Numbered from the stretch's first letter, positions 1 to 8,923 are shown. The stretch is 64,000 bases of DNA from an uncultured Porphyromonadaceae bacterium (GCA_947253625.1 CAMYAB010000005.1:20566-84565), one strand, 5' to 3'. The notes: generated by a model not told the origin, from the letters alone. Numbers and translations: made by a program.

Positions 1-965
1 GAGGTGGCCCCGCTGATGCTGACGTTGTTGTCCGTACCGAGGGCGGTCTGGTAGATTGCCTTTTGCCAGTCGGTATTTTCCTTGCCCAGCATGTCGATAT
101 ACTTTTGCTCGCCACTCTTCTTCACGATTGCGCGGATCTCGTCGCCTGTATAGACGTCGACATACTTACGCGGGGTGGAGACGGAGAATCGAGTAGAGGC
201 CTGCACGCGTATCGGCTGTCCTAGGCTACCTTTTTTGGTGGTGATGATGATCACACCATTGGAGGCACGAGATCCATAGATCGCAGTGGCGGATGCGTCC
301 TTGAGGACGTTCATCGACTCGATGTCTGCGGGGTTGATGGAGCTAAGCGGACTAGGTGCACCGGGCAGTGTGCTACCCTCCATCGGCACCCCGTCAATCA
401 CGATGAGGGGGTTGTTGGAGGCATTGAGCGAGGCACCGCCACGGATACGGATCATAGCACCGGAGCCGGGAGCTCCACCGCCTGGGACGATCTGCACACC
501 GGCGATCTTACCGGTGATGAGCTGGTCCGGAGTGGCGATAGCCCCTTTCTGGAAGTCCTTGCTGGAGATTGTCGTGATGGAGCCGGTGAGGTCCTTTTTC
601 TGCACCGATCCGTAGCCGATCACTACCACCTCATCGAGGAGCTCGGAGTCGTCCTTGAGGATCACATGCAGCGGAAAAGTCCGGCCAGCCACCTCTATTT
701 CTTGGTCTACATAGCCGACGTACGAAAACAACAGTTTGTCGCTCTTTTCTACTTTTAGTTTGAATTCGCCATTGATATTGGTGATTGTACCCACGCCACT
801 CTTGGTCGTCACACGCACGGTCACGCCGGGCATTGGGTCGCCCTGAGCGTCTGCGACGGTCCCGGTGGCAAGCACCGATTGTGCCAACGAGGCTAGGGGC
901 ATCCCGCACAGTCCCAGGATCAGGGCTGCCGAGAGAAACAAATACCTTGAGATATTTTTGCTCAT
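1..965 (-). CDS. SusC/RagA-family TonB-linked outer membrane receptor, N-terminal part (cut by window edge)
   Basis: Reverse-strand reading from the ATG at 965 stays open to base 1, giving about 321 residues of a protein that continues outside the window. Residues 1-30 form a signal peptide ending near LASLAQS. A carboxypeptidase-regulatory-like domain follows (PMPGVTVRV, then FSYVGYVDQEI), then the SusC signature VVVIGYGSVQKKDLTG near residue 100. The plug domain shows ITGKIAGVQI, IRIRGGASLN, PLIVIDGVP and LKDASATAIYGSRASNGVI. Family knowledge: SusC proteins are 22-strand barrels that import glycans or peptides with a SusD lid, powered by TonB. It starts 30 bp after the GH97 gene, the susB-susC order of starch loci, so I infer malto-oligosaccharide uptake. 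The barrel and any SusD partner lie outside the window. Confidence 0.93.
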   Translation of the reverse strand, partial: MSKNISRYLFLSAALILGLCGMPLASLAQSVLATGTVADAQGDPMPGVTVRVTTKSGVGTITNINGEFKLKVEKSDKLLFSYVGYVDQEIEVAGRTFPLHVILKDDSELLDEVVVIGYGSVQKKDLTGSITTISSKDFQKGAIATPDQLITGKIAGVQIVPGGGAPGSGAMIRIRGGASLNASNNPLIVIDGVPMEGSTLPGAPSPLSSINPADIESMNVLKDASATAIYGSRASNGVIIITTKKGSLGQPIRVQASTRFSVSTPRKYVDVYTGDEIRAIVKKSGEQKYIDMLGKENTDWQKAIYQTALGTDNNVSISGAT

Positions 966-995
966 AAGCTAAATGTGGTTTTTAGGAAAAAAGGA

Positions 996-3116
996 TTATT
1001 TTTCGGCCGAAAGGATCACCGCAAAGCCTCCGCCCTCCACCTCATTGAGGCTGAGTGTATCCGCTGAAGTCACTGTCCTTTCGGTTATCGTATAGGCATA
1101 TTGGTTCGTGAGGTAGTGTGCGTCCTCGGCATCCTGCCAGATCTTGGCGGTATAGCGTTTGCCAGGGGTCAGGAAGTCCAGCTTGATCACTGTCTTGCGA
1201 TCGACACCGCTGACACTTCCCAGGTACCAGTCCTCACTCGACTTGTCTTTGCGAGCCACAGTCACGTACCGTCCGGGCTCGGCCTCCACGTAGACACTTT
1301 GGCTCCACTCCACAGGCACAGCCTTGATGAAGGCAAAAGCATCCATCCGCTCCTCGTAGTACTCCGGTAGGTCGGCCGCCATCTGCAGCGGTGTGTACAT
1401 GGTGAGGTAGCTACCGAGCTGGTTGCACACAGTCGAGTGCACTACGTTGTGGTTGTCCGGGTTGAGACGGCTCAGGTCCATATTGAGGATACCCGGCGTA
1501 TAGTCCATGGGACCACCCACGAGGCGACTAAAGGGCAGGATGGTCAGGTGGTTGGAGGGATTGCCTCCCGTCTGAAACTCTTGGCCCTTGGCGGACTCTT
1601 GCGACAAAAGGTTGGGGTACGTACGGCTGAGACCGGTCATGTGCACACTCTCATGCGCATTGACCGTGATGCGGTACTCGGCGGCACGCTTGATGGCAAA
1701 AAGGTAGTGGTTCACCATCCACTGGCCATAGTGGTACTCGCCACGAGGAATGATGTCTCCCACATAGCCACTCTTCACCGCACCATAGCCGTGGTCGACC
1801 ATGAACTGGTAGGCACGATCCAGATGACGCTCATAGTTGCGCACAGAGCTGGATGACTCATGGTGCATGATCATCTTCACACCCTTGGACTTGGCATACC
1901 GCTGGATCTCATTGACATCAAAGTCCGGGTACGGCGTGACAAAGTCAAAGACATAGTCCTTTTGCTTGCCAAACCAATCCTCCCAGCCTTCGTTCCATCC
2001 CTCCACCAGCATACCGGTGATACCGTGCTTGCTTGCAAAGTCGATGTACTCTTTCACTCGCTTGGTGTTGGCCGCATGCTTGCCGTTGGGCTTCACCTTG
2101 GAGTAGTCCGTCACACCTAGGTGCACACTCCTCAGGTCATCCGTATAGGCCCAAGTGCTCTTACCGGTGATCATCTCCCACCATACACCCATGTACTTCA
2201 TCGGCTTGATCCAGGAGGTATCCTCCAGCTTGCAAGGCTCATTGAGGTTGTAGACCAGTCGACTCGCCAGGATGTCACGGGCATCGTCGCTCACGATCAG
2301 AGTACGCCACGGGGTATTAAACTCGGTCTGGACATACCCCTTGTTCCCGATCGCATCCGGAGTCAGGTGGACATGAAAGACCATACGACGATCGTCCAGC
2401 TCGAGATTCATCGCCGGGAAGTCGATCAACGCCGCCTCATGGATATTGATATAGAGGCCACGGTCGTCCTTCAGCTGCAGAGGGGTCTGGACGCCCGTCT
2501 TGGAAAAATCCTGCTGCGAAGCATTGTACATCCTCGCCCGGTCGTACAGGCTCCGGATCTGGGAGATACGGCTCTCCGTGTAGTTGTACTCCTGGCTATC
2601 GTAGTCACCCGTGATCCACCACGCTGTGGGGTCACCCACCATCGCAAACTCCGTCGCCTCCTCACGTACCGTAAAGTAGGTCAGACGCTCCTGATCCGGA
2701 AACTCGTACCGAAAGCCCAAGCCATCGTCAAAGAGGCGAAAGCGGACATTCATCAGCCGACCATTGGAGGTCTGCTTGAGGCATACCAGTAGCTCATTGT
2801 AGTGGTTGCGGATCTCCAGCTCCTCACCCCAAACGGGCTGCCAAGTCTCGTCGAAAGTGGAGCGAACAGCCTCCACCTCCTCAAAGCCCTCGACCAAATC
2901 GCCATCAGGGTTGTTGTGGAGGTAAAAACCAAGCTTGCTGACCGCCGTAACCGGCTTGTCACCATAGCTGAGCCGGTAGGTCGGCTCTCCGGCGGAGGTT
3001 AGGGCAAAAGTCATGCTCAACTTTCCATTGGGCGACACAAGCGTCTCCTGTGCACCGGCCGACACGAAGGCCATGAGCGATGAAAAAATTAGGCAAAGAA
3101 GTGTACGTGGTTTCAT
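996..3116 (-). CDS. susB: Glycoside hydrolase family 97, SusB-like alpha-glucosidase
   Basis: The 706-residue protein has a signal peptide (residues 1-22, ending VSAGAQ), so it is probably periplasmic. It matches GH97 along its length: N-terminal beta-sandwich to about 290, (beta/alpha)8 barrel with VEGWNEGW at 371-378, MIMHHE at 415-420 and VNAHES at 485-490, then a C-terminal beta domain. As I recall SusB numbering, its key glutamates 391, 439, 508, 526 and 532 fall with a constant offset of 19 on E372, E420, E489, E507 and E513 here. This is the inverting subgroup, which releases glucose from malto-oligosaccharides using calcium. It lies between a SusR-like regulator and a SusC receptor, so starch or maltodextrin breakdown is the likely role. 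Other alpha-linked substrates cannot be excluded. Confidence 0.93.
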   Translation of the reverse strand: MKPRTLLCLIFSSLMAFVSAGAQETLVSPNGKLSMTFALTSAGEPTYRLSYGDKPVTAVSKLGFYLHNNPDGDLVEGFEEVEAVRSTFDETWQPVWGEELEIRNHYNELLVCLKQTSNGRLMNVRFRLFDDGLGFRYEFPDQERLTYFTVREEATEFAMVGDPTAWWITGDYDSQEYNYTESRISQIRSLYDRARMYNASQQDFSKTGVQTPLQLKDDRGLYINIHEAALIDFPAMNLELDDRRMVFHVHLTPDAIGNKGYVQTEFNTPWRTLIVSDDARDILASRLVYNLNEPCKLEDTSWIKPMKYMGVWWEMITGKSTWAYTDDLRSVHLGVTDYSKVKPNGKHAANTKRVKEYIDFASKHGITGMLVEGWNEGWEDWFGKQKDYVFDFVTPYPDFDVNEIQRYAKSKGVKMIMHHESSSSVRNYERHLDRAYQFMVDHGYGAVKSGYVGDIIPRGEYHYGQWMVNHYLFAIKRAAEYRITVNAHESVHMTGLSRTYPNLLSQESAKGQEFQTGGNPSNHLTILPFSRLVGGPMDYTPGILNMDLSRLNPDNHNVVHSTVCNQLGSYLTMYTPLQMAADLPEYYEERMDAFAFIKAVPVEWSQSVYVEAEPGRYVTVARKDKSSEDWYLGSVSGVDRKTVIKLDFLTPGKRYTAKIWQDAEDAHYLTNQYAYTITERTVTSADTLSLNEVEGGGFAVILSAEK

Positions 3117-3477
3117 GACTACTACTTTAGTGGTTTTGTGATTTGTTTACTCTCTGTCGTCGGAGGTACAGCCCAAAAAGCATCTCTGTACGACTCCTAT
3201 CAAATACGGATTTAGGACAAAATTGCGTCCAAAGATCCACTTAATCAAATAACCCTAAAATAATATAACGAATCAAGGACAAATAAAATTATATATCCCT
3301 AATTCATAGCCACTTAATAAAATAAAGCCACCACAAAAATATAATCAATATATCCCTCTTGGAGGGGAGAAAAAGCAAAACACGCACACCAATAGGACGC
3401 AAATTGATCCCTGCAAGCGAGTGAAAAACGCACCGAAGTTTTATTGCCCCAAAAGACATAAATACGAAGACGCTTTT
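3117..3477. other. Gene-free region upstream of the GH97 gene
   Basis: I see no gene here. The middle part, about 3230-3350, is AT-rich, as expected for a promoter region, but I found no clean TAnnTTTG box on the minus strand. A SusR-type activator may drive a promoter with a weak consensus. The 22-bp-period repeat array follows at 3478. Confidence 0.5.
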
Positions 3478-3559
3478 GCTTCTATCCGTGAAATCGATCG
3501 CTTCTATCCGTGAAAACTTTTGCTTCTATCCGTGAAACAGATCGCTTCTATCCGTGAAG
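3478..3559 (+). repeat. 22-bp-period array, cluster 1 (four units)
   Basis: The 16-bp core GCTTCTATCCGTGAAA starts at 3478, 3500, 3522 and 3544, an exact 22-bp period. The last unit differs in its final base. Linkers are TCGATC, ACTTTT and CAGATC. The array lies between the 3' end of the SusR-like gene and the leader of the GH97 gene. It is one of six such arrays in the window. Confidence 0.95.
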
Positions 3560-3626
3560 GAAACAGTCATCTACAATCCACTCACAACCAATGAGTTGAG
3601 AAGAGCTCTTTTTGGAGGCAAAAATT

Positions 3627-5258
3627 TCACCTCAATCGGCCAATATTCATCACCGTGCTCTCAAAATCCTTGTTGTCCACCAAGGAGCGGTTTTTGGCAC
3701 GTGTCTTGTAGGTGTTGATCGTATTGGTGGAGTAGTTGAGGAAGCGTGCAATCTGCTCCGTATCTATGATACCCACACGTATCAGGGCAAAGATCCTCAT
3801 CTCGGGGGTCATGGCACTACCGGCAGGCATCTCCTCACGTTCCTCAGGCGGAAAGAGCTGATTGTACTCCGTGACAAAGGTTGGGAAAAGGCGGGTAAAA
3901 GTCTCGTCAAAGTCCAAATACATCTCCTTGCGCCCCCGGACGATATGGCTCCGACGAAAGCTCTTGCGCAACGCATCGTACTGACCAGACTCCAACTTTT
4001 GAAGAACAAATAGGCTAAGCTCCTCCTGCTCACGCATATACTCCGCTTGGCGGCTAAAGGAAAGACCAATGTACTCGTCCTTGATCGTATTGGCCTCCAA
4101 GAGACGCTCATTGGTCCGGCTCAGATCCCGATTTTTGAGGAGGATCGTACGGGTCGCCTGGCGCAACCGACGCATCTGCACGACGATCACCACAACAGCG
4201 ATACCCAACAAAAGGCACAGCACCGAGAGGGAGACACTATAGATCACCATCTGACGGCGACGCAACTCTGTCTCTCGCAACCGACTCTCCTCGATCACAG
4301 GGCGTATATCGCCCACACTCGTCTTGCGGTGCTTGGCATCGTAGTAGTTGGCATCCTCCAGTGCCACATCTATGTACCGCATGGCTCGCACCGTCTCCCC
4401 TTTTTTGTACAAAAGAGTGGCCAACTGCCCGATCGAAGTAGTCTCACGTGTGCCGGACAGGATATCATACTCAGCCGACACCGCAAAGCACTCAATGGCT
4501 GATGTCAGGTCGGCCTGCCGCATATAGGCCTGACCCATGAGGGAATAGGCGATGGCCCTATCGCTATCCGCAAGTCCATCCAGCGCAATATAGCTCTCCA
4601 GTGTCCGAAGTGCAGGAGCCACCTGCCCCTGCTCCAGCTGGTAGTGTGCCAGTATATAGAGTCGCATAGCCGACCCATCGGGCAAAAGCCGGAGGGCCGA
4701 ATCGGCATAGGCAAGCCCCCTACGGCGATACTGCTCCGAGAGGTCGGAGGTGTGGCCGGTGTACTGCGCCAGGTCAAAGTTTTTTTTCATCTCCAGTCGG
4801 TACAGCTCCACCCACTCATCCGTGCTAAGGCCGTGGCGATCAATCTGCCGAATCACCTCAGACGCCTCCATGAAAAGCCCGGACGCAAGGTAGCAATAGG
4901 CCAGGTCCACCGAGGCAGCGCGCAGCTCATTGGGTCCCAACAGGCGACCCAGCTCCACCGCCTCCAGCGCATACTTGTGAGCGGAGTCGAAGCGACAGGA
5001 GCGATAGCCACGGGCAAGACGAAGGGTCGCATAGTACTGAGACGGACGATCCGGAGCCGCTGCCAAAGCCTCACGAAGCTCCGCAAGGCGTCCCTCCGTG
5101 AGGTCAGCATAGTGTGCACGACTATCGATCAGGTAATCCAGACTGTCCAGTAGTGGCTCGGTACGAGGATCAAGCCTGGGAGCCGGGTGACATGAGGACA
5201 AACAGGCTATAGAAAGAAGGAGACAAAGGGTCACGAAGCAATAATGATGAGACAGCAC
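3627..5258 (-). CDS. SusR-like membrane regulator with TPR repeats and C-terminal helix-turn-helix
   Basis: The protein opens with a hydrophobic secretion signal (CFVTLCLLLSIACLSSC), followed by a long tetratricopeptide-like helical region (for example ALRTLESYIALDGL and AIAYSLMGQAYMRQADL). Near the last third there is a membrane segment (VSLSVLCLLLGIAVVVIVV), a coiled stretch, and a C-terminal DNA-binding region with LIRVGIIDTEQIARFLNYSTNTINTY. This matches the layout of SusR/DUF6377-type regulators, which sense oligosaccharide in the periplasm and activate sus genes. The start is uncertain. I chose a GTG at 5258 because it gives 543 residues with the signal at the N-terminus. The frame is open further up, with ATG codons at 5378 and 5516, but that upstream part does not look like coding sequence. 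GH97 and SusC genes follow, which supports the role. Confidence 0.8.
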   Translation of the reverse strand: MLSHHYCFVTLCLLLSIACLSSCHPAPRLDPRTEPLLDSLDYLIDSRAHYADLTEGRLAELREALAAAPDRPSQYYATLRLARGYRSCRFDSAHKYALEAVELGRLLGPNELRAASVDLAYCYLASGLFMEASEVIRQIDRHGLSTDEWVELYRLEMKKNFDLAQYTGHTSDLSEQYRRRGLAYADSALRLLPDGSAMRLYILAHYQLEQGQVAPALRTLESYIALDGLADSDRAIAYSLMGQAYMRQADLTSAIECFAVSAEYDILSGTRETTSIGQLATLLYKKGETVRAMRYIDVALEDANYYDAKHRKTSVGDIRPVIEESRLRETELRRRQMVIYSVSLSVLCLLLGIAVVVIVVQMRRLRQATRTILLKNRDLSRTNERLLEANTIKDEYIGLSFSRQAEYMREQEELSLFVLQKLESGQYDALRKSFRRSHIVRGRKEMYLDFDETFTRLFPTFVTEYNQLFPPEEREEMPAGSAMTPEMRIFALIRVGIIDTEQIARFLNYSTNTINTYKTRAKNRSLVDNKDFESTVMNIGRLR

Positions 5259-5690
5259 GACCCGTACTAGAATGGCGCATAGCCCACCTACAGAGAAACC
5301 TAGCGACCTATGTGGTATCCTACCCTCACTCGTCGACCATACAGCGTCTCTCACCCCCAATGTATCGTAGATAGCCATAGTACTGTCTCCTCTAAAATAG
5401 CAGTGGCCCCAAAAACAAAGCCATCGGCACGCACTACCACAAACAGGCTCTCGCTCCAATGCTCGGGGATAAATGACCAAGTACGTGTTTGGCTCCAAAT
5501 CCCCAATGGCAATCAAGTAAATCGCCTCTCCGCAGAGGCCCTATCCGCCCTCTGCCACATAGAAAGATACAAACAATCAGCGATATGGCCAACGGAAAGG
5601 GGAGCCGATAGGTGACAGCGGGAAAGACAACCACCCGGTGAGCAGATGAGCCGGCTCCCACCCGATAAGTCTGGACCCCCGTAAAGGATC
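5259..5690. other. Gene-free region between the SusR-like gene and the ribosomal operon terminator
   Basis: The frame of the regulator stays open through part of this stretch, but its codons look non-coding and I see no other gene. It probably holds the regulator's leader and promoter. I found no convincing TAnnTTTG box. Confidence 0.4.
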
Positions 5691-5730
5691 AAAAAAAAAG
5701 TGACCACTTCGATGGCTCGAAATGGTCACT
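5691..5730 (-). terminator. Rho-independent terminator after rplQ
   Basis: Arms AGTGACCA (5699-5706) and TGGTCACT (5723-5730), extended inward by TTCGA/TCGAA, form a strong hairpin. On the minus strand it is followed directly by a run of nine T. It lies 27 bp past the rplQ stop, closing the alpha operon. Confidence 0.9.
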
Positions 5731-5757
5731 CTAAAAATAGATTGGGTCAGGAGAGGA

Positions 5758-6285
5758 TTACTCCTCCTTGCCTGCCTCTTTGTCTGCACCTTGAGCAGCC
5801 ACCTCGGTGGTTGCTTCGGTAGAAGTAGGTTCAGTTGCTTGTGCAGTCTCGGACTTTTTGCCTCCACGGCGAGAGCGACGAGTCTTCTTGGTTGCCTCTG
5901 ACTTCTTGGCCACCTTGGTGCGCTCCTCGTTGAAGTCTACGAACTCAACGATAGCCATCATGGCATCGTCACCCTGACGACGACCAAGCTTGAGGATACG
6001 CAGGTAACCGCCCGGACGCTCAGCCACTTTTCCGGCAATGTTGGAGAAAAGCTCAGCTACAGTATGCTTGTTTTGCAGCTTGCTGAATACAACACGGCGG
6101 GAGTGGGTAGTGTCCTCCTTGGATTTGGTCACCAATGGCTCGAGGTATACTCGGAGAGCCTTAGCCTTGGCCAATGTGGTGGTGATACGCTTATGCTGAA
6201 TCAACGAATTAGCCATATTGGATAGCATCGCACTGCGGTGGCTTGCTGTACGGCCAAGGTGGTTGAATTTATTATTGTGTCTCAT
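5758..6285 (-). CDS. rplQ: Ribosomal protein bL17 with long charged tail
   Basis: The opening MRHNNKFNHLGRTASHR and the segment RVVFSKLQNKHTVAELFSNIA are typical of bL17, a large-subunit protein near the exit tunnel. The protein has 175 residues against about 120-130 in most bacteria. The extra C-terminal 45-50 residues are a low-complexity tail, first basic (RRSRRGGKK), then rich in A, T and E. It is the last gene of the alpha operon, 9 bp after rpoA, followed by a terminator. Confidence 0.97.
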   Translation of the reverse strand: MRHNNKFNHLGRTASHRSAMLSNMANSLIQHKRITTTLAKAKALRVYLEPLVTKSKEDTTHSRRVVFSKLQNKHTVAELFSNIAGKVAERPGGYLRILKLGRRQGDDAMMAIVEFVDFNEERTKVAKKSEATKKTRRSRRGGKKSETAQATEPTSTEATTEVAAQGADKEAGKEE

Positions 6286-6294
6286 TATCGTCTG

Positions 6295-7290
6295 TTACTC
6301 TTTATCAAGTTTGTACTTACTCACTTCCATGCCAAAGGTCAGACCCAGCTTCTCAAACAGCTCCTCGATCTCGGAGAGCGATTTTTTCCCAAAGTTGCGG
6401 AACTTTAGGAGGTCGCTGTGGCTTTTACCCACCAAGTCACCCAAGGTCTCCACACCGGCACCGCGTAGGCAGTTGAGGGCGCGTACCGACAATTCTACGT
6501 CGGCCAACCTAGTCTTTAGCAACTGGCGAGTCCGGAGTGTGTCGTCATCAAATACGACCTCCTCCTCTTCCTCGATCTCGACATCAATATGCTCATCGGT
6601 AAAGAGAGCAAAGTGGTGCATCAGGATATCAGCCGCATCCTTTAGCGCATCTGTCGGGGAAATCGAGCCGTCGGTGTCGATATCAATGGTCAACTTGTCG
6701 TAGTCGGTCTTTTGCCCCACACGAGTGTTGTCGACATCAATCTTTACGTTGGTAATAGGGGTGTATATGGCATCAATCGCAATCTGCAACGGATCGCTGA
6801 AAGTCTCAGCAATATCCTCCGCCGGGACCCATCCCCTACCCTTGTCGATAGTCAGCTGGATCGTAAAGGCGGCAGATTGATCTAGGTGACAGATCACCAG
6901 ATCCTTGTTGAGCACATCAAAACCCTGAAGCTGGTCAGAAATGTCCTTACCGGTAAACTGTGTGTTCTCTTTACCATTGACACTGACCATCACGGTCTCC
7001 TCCACATCGGCATCCGGGCGATGCTTGAGACGGATTTTCTTGAGGTTGAGGATGATATTGGTCACATCCTCCAGTACACCCGGAATGGTGGCAAACTCAT
7101 GCTGCACCCCATCGATCTTTATCGAGTTGATAGCATAGCCCTCCGGCGAAGACAATAAGATCCGCCTGAGTGCATTACCAATCGTCATTCCGTATCCTGG
7201 CTCAAGTGGCTTGAACTCGAACTTGCCGTGTGTAGGCGAAGACTCGAGCATGATCACACGATCGGGTTTTTGAAATGCTAATAATGCCAT
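6295..7290 (-). CDS. rpoA: RNA polymerase alpha subunit
   Basis: This 331-residue protein has the N-terminal dimerisation domain (FKPLEPGYGMTIGNALRRILLSS near residues 27-50) that scaffolds RNA polymerase assembly. A linker rich in acid residues (EIEEEEEVVFDDD) leads to the C-terminal domain that binds UP elements and activators (LSVRALNCLRGAGVETLGDLV and FRNFGKKSLSEIEELFEKLGL). Length and domains are normal. It is co-transcribed with rpsD upstream and rplQ downstream. Confidence 0.98.
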   Translation of the reverse strand: MALLAFQKPDRVIMLESSPTHGKFEFKPLEPGYGMTIGNALRRILLSSPEGYAINSIKIDGVQHEFATIPGVLEDVTNIILNLKKIRLKHRPDADVEETVMVSVNGKENTQFTGKDISDQLQGFDVLNKDLVICHLDQSAAFTIQLTIDKGRGWVPAEDIAETFSDPLQIAIDAIYTPITNVKIDVDNTRVGQKTDYDKLTIDIDTDGSISPTDALKDAADILMHHFALFTDEHIDVEIEEEEEVVFDDDTLRTRQLLKTRLADVELSVRALNCLRGAGVETLGDLVGKSHSDLLKFRNFGKKSLSEIEELFEKLGLTFGMEVSKYKLDKE

Positions 7291-7341
7291 GTCTCTATAT
7301 TTAGGAATAAGTGTAAGTAAAACGGGGTTAGGTAGTTCGTA

Positions 7342-7941
7342 TTACTTAGAATACAATTCAACAATAGCCTGCTCGGTGATATTCTCCGGAATGTCAGCAC
7401 GCTCGGGGATGTGGAGCAACGATCCACTCATAGAGGCGGCATCCCAGGACAACCAAGGATACTGGTTGTGGCTGAGCGAATGCACAGCGTCAGAGATCAC
7501 CTCCACACTCTTGGAGCGCTCGCGTATCCCTACCACTTGGCCGGGCTGTACACTGTAGGAGGGAATATCCATGACACGACCATCGACCACAATGTGGCGG
7601 TGGTTGACGAGCTGACGAGCAGCCGCACGCGTAGGTGCAAGGCCAAGACGATAGACGATATTATCGAGACGTTGCTCTAGTAGCTGGAGCAAAATCTCAC
7701 CACGGACACCCTTCATGCGAGATGCCTGGTCGTAAAGTTTACGGAACTGACGCTCCAAAACTCCATACGTGTACTTTGCCTTTTGTTTTTCGCGCAGCTG
7801 AATACCATACTCAGAGGTCTTGCGACGACGGTTGTTGCCGTGCTGACCCGGGGGGTAATTCTTTTTGGTTTTTACGTTGCCAAAGATCTGCTCACCAAAC
7901 TTGCGATTTATCCTGGCCTTTGGGCCTGTATATCTTGCCAT
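7342..7941 (-). CDS. rpsD: Ribosomal protein uS4
   Basis: The 199-residue protein begins MARYTGPKARINRKFGE and carries the S4 RNA-binding domain (LEQRLDNIVYRLGLAPTRAAARQLVNHRHIVVDG). uS4 nucleates 30S assembly on 16S rRNA and in many bacteria represses its own operon. It has no zinc-binding cysteines, so it is the zinc-independent form. It is followed by rpoA after 51 bp. The 188-bp gap before it, with a small perfect hairpin, is larger than its neighbours' spacings. Confidence 0.97.
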   Translation of the reverse strand: MARYTGPKARINRKFGEQIFGNVKTKKNYPPGQHGNNRRRKTSEYGIQLREKQKAKYTYGVLERQFRKLYDQASRMKGVRGEILLQLLEQRLDNIVYRLGLAPTRAAARQLVNHRHIVVDGRVMDIPSYSVQPGQVVGIRERSKSVEVISDAVHSLSHNQYPWLSWDAASMSGSLLHIPERADIPENITEQAIVELYSK

Positions 7942-8042
7942 TATATTTTTTATTTTCTAGAGGTTTATACTAATGTATATCATGAGGATCAGCACGCACA
8001 GCCGCGTTGGTACGGATGGGAGCTAAGAAGTAGCTCGAGACT

Positions 8043-8058
8043 ATGGCTAAAAATAGCC
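8043..8058 (-). promoter_or_regulatory. Small perfect hairpin between rpsK and rpsD
   Basis: TGGCTA, an AAAA loop (read on plus) and TAGCCA form a perfect 6-bp stem in the middle of the 188-bp rpsK-rpsD gap. There is no T run, so it is not a simple terminator. An mRNA site for feedback by uS4 is one possibility, by analogy with alpha operons elsewhere, but the known uS4 target is a more complex fold. Confidence 0.3.
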
Positions 8059-8129
8059 AACCGGACCACTATATATCTACGTACAGCCCTCATTCTCACT
8101 CTTATCGTTGGACTGGTGTATCTAGCGGA

Positions 8130-8516
8130 TCAGGGTTTGCGTCTCTTGGGAGGACGACAGCCATTGTGTGGCATAGGCGTCACATCCACAATCTCCATCA
8201 CTTCAATACCCGCACCATGAATGGTACGGATCGCACTCTCACGGCCATTGCCGGGTCCCTTTACATAAACAGTCACCTTGCGAAGACCTGCATCGTAGGC
8301 AACCTTTGCACAATCCTCCGCAGCCATCTGAGCTGCATAAGGAGTGTTCTTCTTGGAGCTACGAAATCCCATCTTACCGGCACTTGACTGAGCAATAGCC
8401 TGACCCTGGTTGTTGGTAAGGGTGATAATGATATTGTTGAATGAGGAGTGGATATGGGCTTGCCCAATGGAGTCCACCTGAACATTCCGCTTCTTTGCAG
8501 TAGTTTTTTTTGCCAT
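8130..8516 (-). CDS. rpsK: Ribosomal protein uS11
   Basis: The 128-residue protein matches uS11: SSFNNIIITLTNNQGQ near the N-terminus, SSAGKMGFRSSKKNTPYAAQMAA in the middle, and the C-terminal HNGCRPPKRRKP. It forms part of the 30S platform that lines the mRNA path near the E site. It sits between rpsM (26 bp upstream) and rpsD in the alpha operon. Confidence 0.98.
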   Translation of the reverse strand: MAKKTTAKKRNVQVDSIGQAHIHSSFNNIIITLTNNQGQAIAQSSAGKMGFRSSKKNTPYAAQMAAEDCAKVAYDAGLRKVTVYVKGPGNGRESAIRTIHGAGIEVMEIVDVTPMPHNGCRPPKRRKP

Positions 8517-8542
8517 ACTAGTTATAGGGTGTGATTACTACG

Positions 8543-8923
8543 TTACTTTGTTGCCTTCTTCTTATTAGCAACGGTCTTGCGACGGCCTTTGCGCGTGCGA
8601 GCATTGTTCTTGGTCTTTTGACCGCGAAGTGGCAAGCCTATACGATGACGTATACCACGGTAGCAACCAATGTCCATCAGACGCTTGATATTCAACTGGA
8701 TTTCGCTGCGAAGGTCTCCCTCTACTTTGTACTCAGCAGAAATAATCTCACGGATGGCGGCTGCTTGGTCGTCCGTCCAATCCTTCACCTTGACATCATG
8801 GGGGATCCCAGCCTTGTCAAGGATCGTGCATGCAGCACTCCGTCCAATGCCGTATATGGCGGTGAGCGCTATAGCACCATGCTTCTCCTGGGGTAGGTCA
8901 ACACCAACAATTCTTATTGCCAT
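8543..8923 (-). CDS. rpsM: Ribosomal protein uS13
   Basis: The 126-residue protein begins MAIRIVGVDLPQEKHGAIALTAIYGIG, the helix-turn pair of uS13, and ends in a basic tail (TRKGRRKTVANKKKATK) that reaches towards the P-site tRNA. RHRIGLPLRGQKTKNNARTRKG is the family signature. It follows rpmJ after 57 bp. Confidence 0.98.
   Translation of the reverse strand: MAIRIVGVDLPQEKHGAIALTAIYGIGRSAACTILDKAGIPHDVKVKDWTDDQAAAIREIISAEYKVEGDLRSEIQLNIKRLMDIGCYRGIRHRIGLPLRGQKTKNNARTRKGRRKTVANKKKATK

Noticed and set aside
996..3116. Several long open frames antisense to the GH97 gene and other real genes
   Set aside because: They mirror the codon use of well-supported genes on the opposite strand and have no independent support.
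3478..3559. The 22-bp arrays as CRISPR loci
   Set aside because: Linkers are only 6 bp, recur between arrays and could not encode spacers. There are at most four units and no cas genes nearby.
5379..5516. N-terminal extension of the SusR-like protein
   Set aside because: The extra residues (tryptophan, cysteine and arginine rich) precede a good secretion signal, which should be at the N-terminus.
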